Assembly: GCA_963931925.1 (NCBI GenBank)
Contig: OZ007580.1
Span: forward strand, 4,534,629 to 4,598,628
Reading direction: 5' to 3'
Length of the DNA stretch: 64,000 nt
Source of the DNA: Onchidella celtica
Lineage: Eukaryota; Mollusca; Gastropoda; Systellommatophora; Onchidiidae
Position 1 is the stretch's first letter. Each line of letters starts with the position of its first letter. This document shows, piece by piece, positions 57,016 through 64,000 of this stretch. Made by a program: the position numbers and the translations under genes. The notes below the pieces were generated by a model that saw nothing but the letters and a program-made list of their open reading frames with translations, did not search any database and was not told the DNA's origin.

Positions 57016-60000
57016 CTGAAAAGAATAATAAGCAGCATTTTGGGTAAATATGGCCTAAAGCCTGAATGTGTTTCAAACGTCTTTAACTTTATGGTGCGTG
57101 AAACAAATCCATTTAATTCATTCATGATCACTAGCTGACCAGAGCAAGATAAATCTTGTAAATTCTTATCGTTCTATCAAGGATAAAGAGAATGAAATTT
57201 CAGATTATACTTTTCGATTTCTATATACGAAAATGGAGGGTGGAGGGGGGGGGGGGGGGGACGATGAGACTCAAAAACATTATAAATAAATAATATTAAA
57301 AACTACATTTTGTCCAAAAATGAACATGTCGACCTAATTTATCGTCAAAAACTGTGGCAGAACGCAAAGTTTCATAATTTTTGGTCAGGTGCTCCGTGAG
57401 TCTTAGGTTCTTACATGTTCACCCTCTAGCTACGTTAAAGTATCAAGGGGAAGGGAATTGAGAGGTGGACTTGAAAGGGCATGAGACTTTCATGGGCATT
57501 TTTTTTTCTAATCGTGTATTTCATTGTCAACTTTTCATTCATTATGCTACATCGCGACAGGTACAATTTTATGATACACCTGGATTGTATAGTTTTTTGG
57601 GTGAGATTCCAGCCACATTTTCTTTCCCTCTCGTCCCCTCTTCCTAATCTCCAGCACTCCATCTCAACCTCTACAGGCCGACTCCACTGTGTGTTAAAGT
57701 ATCAAGCGAGTTCGGTGTGTAATTTGAAAGTATTACTAAAAAAAAAAAAGTCCTATCTCTAAAAGCTACGAGCACATGAAACTTCAGTCATCAGTATCTC
57801 AAAAGTTGAGGGAAGGGAGTTAGAACTTTGTCATTCTAAGCTGACGAAACGAAGACTAATTTACTAATATTCGGATATTAGGATTTTTCGGAATCGACCT
57901 CGTCAGCAGGGGTGGGAGTGGAGAGCGACACTGTCATGTAACTTGGTAAACTGCTTCTCTCATACTAAAAATGTCCCCTTTCCTTCAAACTCCCCCCCCC
58001 CCCCCCCCAAATATTTCAATTTCTATAAAGAAGTTGGTACGCCACAAGATCCAACAGCAAAAATGCTCAGAAATTGAAATATTCTTGGAGCCAAAACTTT
58101 AAAACTTTAGAAATTACGGTCTTTGAACATTTGGTTTGGTAAGGACAGACAATGATGATCAGTGGACCAATTCGAATTCCATATAGAACTATCCGGTGGA
58201 CTCATGATCAAATGGGCCCATTAGGGTTACACACGGAAATACCTAATGGACTCTAATGTCATGATTCGAGTGTTATTAAAACTCACGCAGAGCGTGAGTG
58301 GTTTTTTTTCCAGGGCCATGAGAAATTGGCTGGTGGCCTTGAACGGTCCTCGCGAATTATAGTTGGTGAGTAAATAAATGTAAAGTTAAACTGTTAGGCT
58401 CACGCTTGTCGGTTTTAATGTTCGTGATTAATAAGTAATGGAGTAGGGGTGAAACAAGGTGGGGATAGTTGACATTGTTAAGTATGACTAGACAAGTTTT
58501 GCACGTTAACTGGCTGGTAGAATAGTGCAGAGGTATTACTACAATTAAAATGGTGGGAGGTTTCGGCCAATGAGATTGCTGAACTAATTGGGCCAGCGGA
58601 CTAGCACTGCTGGGTAGTTGGATAGTATAAAACATCGTGTAACGTTCAGATTCAGAGAGTACAGACGAGAAGCCAAGCATCGTTCCGTGAAGTATCTCCG
58701 GTTGGCCAGTACCTGAACTGTGTGCTTTGAAGACTAGAGTCCTTGCTAACGGACTGACTGAGCTCTAGAAAGAAAGGTCTGAGTGGGCTGACCTTTGAAA
58801 GCCCACGCTGCGCTATATTGATGTTCGCGCCTACCAGTAGGCGTGACCAATGGTAATATACCTTATTTTGTCAAGCATAATAGATCAGAGATAGAGAGAG
58901 AACCACAGCCTCATAGGAAGTCTAAGGAAACCCCAGCTGGCACTCGACGACGAGTGGCCTGTGTTATAGAATTATTTCCATAGTATGATTGAAGTAATAT
59001 GGCACATTGTTGATGAATTGAATAGTGATTGTGCAGAAATATATATATATATAGTCTTTTGCCACTGCTGAATTACCTACAAGCCGAAGTGTGCTTCTGT
59101 AGGCTTTGAACGTACTGGGCTCTCCTAACATTCAAGCCCATATGATTTATGGAGAGTTTGCCTGGCGACTGGCCAGTGGCGACTCAACTGTCACTTTAAA
59201 TTGATATCTAGTTTCGTATAATATACCTATTTGATATTGATTGCAGTACATCCAATAAGGAACCGTAGTTACATGAATATCATAGATTTAGTAATTAGAA
59301 TTTATTGCTTTGAATATACCTCTATTGTCTTTTGTTTTGTTTATTAATATTTATGTAACTAAAATATGGCCTGACCGGCCTGACATATATAGATAGTCTA
59401 GTTGTTTAATACTTTTCTTGTGTGGTTGTGTCCGAGTGTGAGTTAGCTGCCTCTCGTGCAGTCGAATGCTCCCCAAGACCCTAACTCTGCTCGTGACATC
59501 TAAGATTAGCATACAGAACTATCCAGTGGACTTATTATCCAATGAGCCAATTAGAGTTACACACAGAAATACCCAATGGTTTTATAGGATCTGCGCACAG
59601 GACTATCCAGTGGACCCACTATCCAACGGACTCCTCAGAATTACACACAAATATATCCAGAGAACATTTTGGAATTGCACTGTGTCAGGAACAGATTAGT
59701 ATCATAAATGCCGTGCTAGGTCACGACTTCAGTGAGTTAATTTTTACGATCTTGTTAATTATAACCAGCGTAATTTGTCCTTGAGCTGTTCTCGTGAACA
59801 GTTTGTTTTGAAACACTTTTTTCTTATAGATGGAGAGAAGGTGGGGCGAGACAGACTAAATGTATAACTAGGAATGACAGAGCAGTTCTCGACCCCGTGA
59901 TTTTGATTAACACAGAGAAGGGGCGAGTAAGGGTAGTTTTATTGAGACGCTTAGTTGGGGTTCAGAAATTCGTGCATAAGAGTAGAAGCACGGGGTTTAA

Positions 60001-63000
60001 AGATTTTAGTAGTTAATTTTTCAGTTTTTAAATTTTATTGTCTAGGTAAAATTGACCTTGATTTTGGCGCAAAGGCCGTGACGAGAATAAATTAATACTG
60101 CAGGCTGAGCCCGAGTGGCTGCACCAATCAGATGTAGGAATCTAGACGGAAGGTTGCAGATGTGACTTTAGTATTTAAACACGTACAGAACTTAGATAGT
60201 GGCCACATGTAGACCATCCATCTGCGAAGTGGACGGCCATAGTCCTCAGCCAGATGAGAGACACAGAGACGCAGTTAAGCAGTCCATGTTTTGAGGAGCG
60301 TTGTGTAGATTGAAGCTCCAGAGCCTAAGCATACTTGATTTGGCATATGAACCCACAGCGAGTATATCCAGCGCTCTCACTCTTAGTGAGGGCCGTATGG
60401 TGAGAGTCAATTACTAATTTGTCATAATGCAATTGAAACGTTCCAGCTACTTTGAAGACTGTTGAGGAGCTACCGCCAGACAACGCACTGGTGTACAAGC
60501 ATGTGTGATTGGGATTCTCCATGGCGTGTACTGAGGAACTTTAATATTATAACATGTCTCATTGGAAATAAGAAATAATAGAATTTAAATTGTATTATCC
60601 GACGCCACGTGCGCGGTTTCTTTTTTTTGGTATTTAAACTTCATATGAGCTGCAAATAATGAGATTAAGTTACCAGTATTATCGAAATTTTTAGTTCCAC
60701 AGCTTAGTTAGAAATTCAGTTGCCTTTGAATTGATATTTATATTTATATTTATCATTGTTACATACTGTAATTAAACTGCCCTACAGTTCTGCCGAAATT
60801 CAAATCAATTGATTTATTTAGTTTTTAGAATGAAAGTATTTTTTTTTGTGTGTTAGTCGATTGTGGGAGCGGACCTCGTAAGAGTGTAAGTCGAATTCCC
60901 CCTAAACCCACATCGCGACACACAGAAATATCGAAGGGACTCATTATCCAAAGGCCACATTAGAATTACACATAAACATATATCCAATTAAATCATTCTC
61001 CAACGGACTGATTAAAAGTACACATAGAAGTATCCAGTGAACTTATTTGATTAACACAGAAATATCCCATAGACTCGTTGTCCAAAGGACTCATATGAAT
61101 AAGACACAGAAAAATCCATTGGACTCATCATCCAAAGGACTCATTAGACTTCAGAAATATCTAACGGAGTCAGTAAAATTACACACAGAAAAGTCCAATA
61201 GACTCATCAGAATTTATACACATAAATATACAATGGATATTGGAAATACACACAGAAATATCCAGTGGACTCATTAAAATCACACACAAACATGTCAAAT
61301 GAACTCATTAAAATTAGATAGAAATGCCAAATGCACCTATTAGAAATTACACACCCAAACATGCAATGAACATTGGAACTAACATAGAAATATCTAATGG
61401 ACTCATTGAAATTACACCACAGACATATCCAGTGAACTCATTATCCGAAGGACTCATTAAAAGAACACTAAGAAATACCTCATGGACTTACCAGAATGAT
61501 CCACACTATAACCCATGGAAAGAACAAGAACGTGATAATACAGTGGAGGCAATGGTTAACGCCTCGCCTGGTAGGATCAGATACAACATTTATTGTAGCC
61601 AGTGAATGCAACAGGTTTAATTGTGATGTATATGTCACAGTGGGAATTAGAATCCAGGGGAATTTTGAATTCCACTAGTGGGGAATAGAATTCCAATCTG
61701 TCCTAGGGCAAATTAGAATTCTCATTTGCTCTGAATAAATCCAAGTGGAGAATGGAATTCTAATCTCTCCTAGGGTAGATTGGAATCCAAATTCTAGTTG
61801 AGATTAGAATCATGGTTTCAATTCACCAGTATTTTGTTTTATAAAAATTATTTTTATTTACTTATAAGATCATGCCTTACCAATCATTATGTGTGAAACA
61901 CAGAAAAACAGCTTTGAACATGGGCTTCAGTCTTTAAAAAATGGTAATAGACCACTAACTTTAGAAAAAAACTATTACAAGCATCTGGTGTATTGAGAAA
62001 AACGGTGTATTTTAAAAAATGTTAATAAAACATTAACTTTAGAATAAATTGTTATTTTTAAAATGTTAATGAACCACTAATTTGAGAAAAACTATTGTTT
62101 GTTTATGATACTTTAATGTCAATTATTTATTTTAAAATGTTAATAAACCTCTAACTTTAGAAAAAAAACTATTATTTTCAAAAAATGTTAATAAATCACC
62201 AACTTTAGAAAAACTATTGTTTGTTTATGATACTTAAATGTTAATTATTTGTGCAAGAACTACTGCCTGGGTGGCACTTTGTGCTACATAGAAATTCCTG
62301 CTTTGCGGCAACAACATCGTTTCATATTGCATGAGCTCTTGCATTCGCACATGGTTTTTCTCGATACACCGGATCGAGGCCCAGATGCTTGCCCGCCTGT
62401 TGCTTGGCGTGAAGCTTGAATGAGAGTTACTTCACATAGGTCCTTCACTGCTAAGTCGTTTAATTCAGGGAATTCCACGGATTTCATATCAACTAAGGCC
62501 ACTCATGTAAACCAGTTTTTAATCATCCCGGCTGTACTGTACAGTTTAAACATTTGGCAGTCTGGGTCTCGCAACTTCTTCTCCATTACTTTGCATGGCA
62601 GAAGACGTGCGTCAGTGTTTGTTCTATCGGTCACCAACAGAGTATGATGCTTGGGGTTCTTGAATTGAAACCATGATTCTAATCTCAACTAGAATTTGGA
62701 TTCCAATCTTCCCTAGGAGAGATTAGAATTCCATTCTCCACTTGGATTTATTCAGTGCAAATGAGAATTCTAATTTATCCTAGGAAAGATTGGAATTCTA
62801 ATCTCCACTAGTGGAATTCAAAAATCCCCTGGATTCTAATTCCCACTGTGACATATATATTACATGTATACTTTCATACATCCGAAGTCGGGGAATTGAG
62901 ATTAAGATGGTAACAATAATAATTATGATTTTGATATAATGATAATAATCATCATCATTATAATAACATTAATAATAATATTATTATAAATAATGATAGT

Positions 63001-63182
63001 AAAGCCAAATGTTATAATATTGTATAAACAGCAGTAATTTTGATAACAACAACAACGATAATAACAATAATAATAAACATAACATTGACAACAAATGTGC
63101 TACTGGTGAATTACTTTTCTACCACAACGATGGTTTGTACTGCTGGCTGTTGTCCGACTACCACAACATGACTGCTGCCATG
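56998..63182 (-). CDS. proline/glycine-rich membrane protein, copy C, 3' three exons
   Basis: Exons 63115-63182, 61492-61567, 56998-57015 on the minus strand; the first coding exon should lie beyond 64000. Exon 2 reads HGSSHVVVVGQQ then QTIVVVE; exon 3 KRGVNHCLHC and then [13 protein letters not shown]; exon 4 CITQD and TAA. Sites and phases equal those of A and B. Intron 2 holds a Ginger-like transposon and intron 3 two solo LTRs, yet all splice sites are intact. Confidence 0.75.
58257..59498 (+). mobile_element. solo LTR, 1242 bp (fossil)
   Basis: TGTCATGATTCGAG to GCTCGTGACA with 5 bp duplication TCTAA at 58252-58256 and 59499-59503. A TATAAAA lies near 58627, favouring plus orientation. 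No internal region. Absent at the matching place in segments A and B. Confidence 0.9.
59683..60920 (+). mobile_element. second solo LTR, 1238 bp (fossil)
   Basis: TGTCAGGAACAG to CACATCGCGACA; flanks CACTG (59678-59682) and CACAG (60921-60925). Segment A reads AGCACAGAAATA at the empty site, confirming the boundary. TATTTAAA near 60172 could be a promoter TATA. Sequence differs from the first LTR, though length and ends (TGTCA/GACA) are alike. Confidence 0.85.
61492..61567 (-). CDS. membrane gene C exon 3, transmembrane
   Basis: Acceptor gatcctaccag, donor ATTCTG|gtaagt, 76 nt. Two bases differ from copy B. Confidence 0.85.
61633..62853 (-). mobile_element. Ginger-like DNA transposon remnant, 1221 bp
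   Basis: Terminal inverted repeats of about 190 bp starting TGTCACAGTGGGAATTAGAA, with TATA on both sides (61629-61632, 62854-62857). TGTNR ends, long TIRs and a 4 bp duplication match Ginger transposons. The minus strand (62284-62688) reads VTDRTNTDARLLPCKVMEKK, then CECKSSCNMKRCCCRKAG, resembling the C-terminus of the integrase-like KRBA2-type proteins tied to Ginger elements. The integrase core is absent. Confidence 0.65.
62900..63090. repeat. AT-rich AAT/AAC microsatellite
   Basis: Homologue of 28980-29145 in segment A; between the Ginger-like element and exon 2 of copy C. Confidence 0.75.
63115..63182 (-). CDS. membrane gene C exon 2
   Basis: Acceptor tttgtcctcag, donor GAAAA|gtaatt, 68 nt. 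Differs from copy B at 14 positions, almost all changing the residue. Confidence 0.75.
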
Positions 63183-63294
63183 CTGAGGACAAACAAAGTA
63201 GCACAATACACATTAACTGGTGGACATACACATGCGCTGACAGGCTGATGTTACACGGATAAATGGAGCGACAGAGAGGGGGAGGTGGGGAGGA

Positions 63295-63545
63295 AAAAAT
63301 AGATGGATGGATGGGTGGGTGGGTGAATAGATGGGTGTATGGATCGGGTGGATAGATTGATGGATGGGTGGTTGGAAAGATAGATGGATGGATGGATAGG
63401 TGGTTGGGTGAATGGACGGATGGATGGATGATGGGTGGACGGATAGATGGGTGAACGGATGGGTGGATGGAAGGATGGGTGAAGGGATGGGTGGATGGAT
63501 GGATGGGTGAAGCGATGGGTGGATGGATGGACGAATGGAGAGAGT
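63295..63545. repeat. GGAT/GGGT tetranucleotide array, copy C
   Basis: Intron 1 of membrane gene C; mirror of 48650-48905. Confidence 0.9.
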
Positions 63546-63924
63546 GAGTGCATTATGTTATAGAAGATTCAGGCCATTCCTCGGTCTTCATAGTTCACAG
63601 CGCATCGATTCTCCTTTTTCCCCCTCCCCAAATCGTCCACCTACCCCCATCCTTTTACTTCAAGACAAAACACGACACGAGCAAATGGCCAATTGTCCCA
63701 CGTAAGGTGTGAAACACTCCAAGGCTGGTGTAGGAGCCAGTCTGGTGGCTCGCCGTCCATGAATTATGCATCACACTAATACACTAGGCATTTATTGCCT
63801 GTTTCAATCGGTCTGTTCCATCCCCAACAAAGACATGTTCTATTAGAAAGTTGCCGATGCCTGCAGTGCCTAGTTTCAAGGTATTGTTTGTCTGCATATC
63901 CATGCGACAACAGCAACAACACCA

Positions 63925-64000
63925 TTACGAAGATCACCTTTCTCACCACCATCATATGTATCACCACCAGCAATACCACCAGTATCACAATCGCCATCAC
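63925..64000. repeat. CAC/CAT trinucleotide tract, cut by window end
   Basis: Homologue of 30105-30605 and 48060-48250. Confidence 0.8.

Larger units (their letters stand above)
58150..61460. repeat. ~45-50 bp minisatellite, copy C, split by two LTRs
   Basis: Satellite units at 58150-58256, 59504-59682 and 60921-61460; the rest of the interval is LTR sequence. Confidence 0.8.
54572..64000 (+). repeat. duplicated segment C (right arm of palindrome), runs off the window
   Basis: Inverted match to segment B beginning with AACACTGAACAGCC (54572) against 53686 downward. Interrupted by two solo LTRs and a Ginger-like element that B lacks. Confidence 0.9.

Overview
This is eukaryotic, intron-rich and repeat-rich DNA, most likely from a lophotrochozoan and probably a mollusc. 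That guess rests on the transposon mix (hAT, Harbinger, piggyBac, pogo, Ginger-like, Helitron, tRNA-SINEs, LINEs, solo LTRs), abundant simple repeats and the style of the host genes; no lineage-specific gene fixes it. Two sets of host genes can be reconstructed exon by exon.

(1) 555-14662, minus strand: a complete eight-exon VPS72 (YL1) gene. Its conceptual protein is 361 aa and every exon junction is phase-consistent. It is the H2A.Z chaperone subunit of the SRCAP/SWR1 and TIP60/p400 remodelling complexes. Its introns hold a piggyBac relic, a 3.4 kb hAT transposon, a hAT MITE, a Helitron and two SINEs; a pogo-type MITE lies about 100 bp upstream of the start codon.

(2) 19555-64000: three copies (A, B, C) of a segment carrying a short four-exon gene for a proline/glycine-rich single-pass membrane protein. 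It has an N-terminal PPPY motif, GYPPPQ heptads, a VNHxLHC segment, one hydrophobic helix and a five-residue last exon. Copy A (minus, exons 25624-30887) and copy B (plus, 47681-51193) are complete. Copy C (minus, 56998-63182) lacks its first exon, which lies past the window edge. B and C form the arms of a large palindrome whose 0.9 kb spacer is 53687-54571. The function of the protein is unknown to me.

(3) Between A and B (31440-46676) I see no intact host gene. This stretch has two tail-to-tail Harbinger elements (one split by a solo LTR), a third Harbinger element with a MADF fragment, a second Helitron, minisatellites, and at 42193-43766 a duplicated copy of the VPS72 promoter and first codons. 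Upstream of VPS72 (16090-19555) is mostly featureless sequence with one dispersed repeat.

Comparing the duplicated copies gives natural empty sites, so the ends and target-site duplications of several insertions (pogo MITE, THAP-type element, LINE, two solo LTRs, Ginger-like element) can be read directly.
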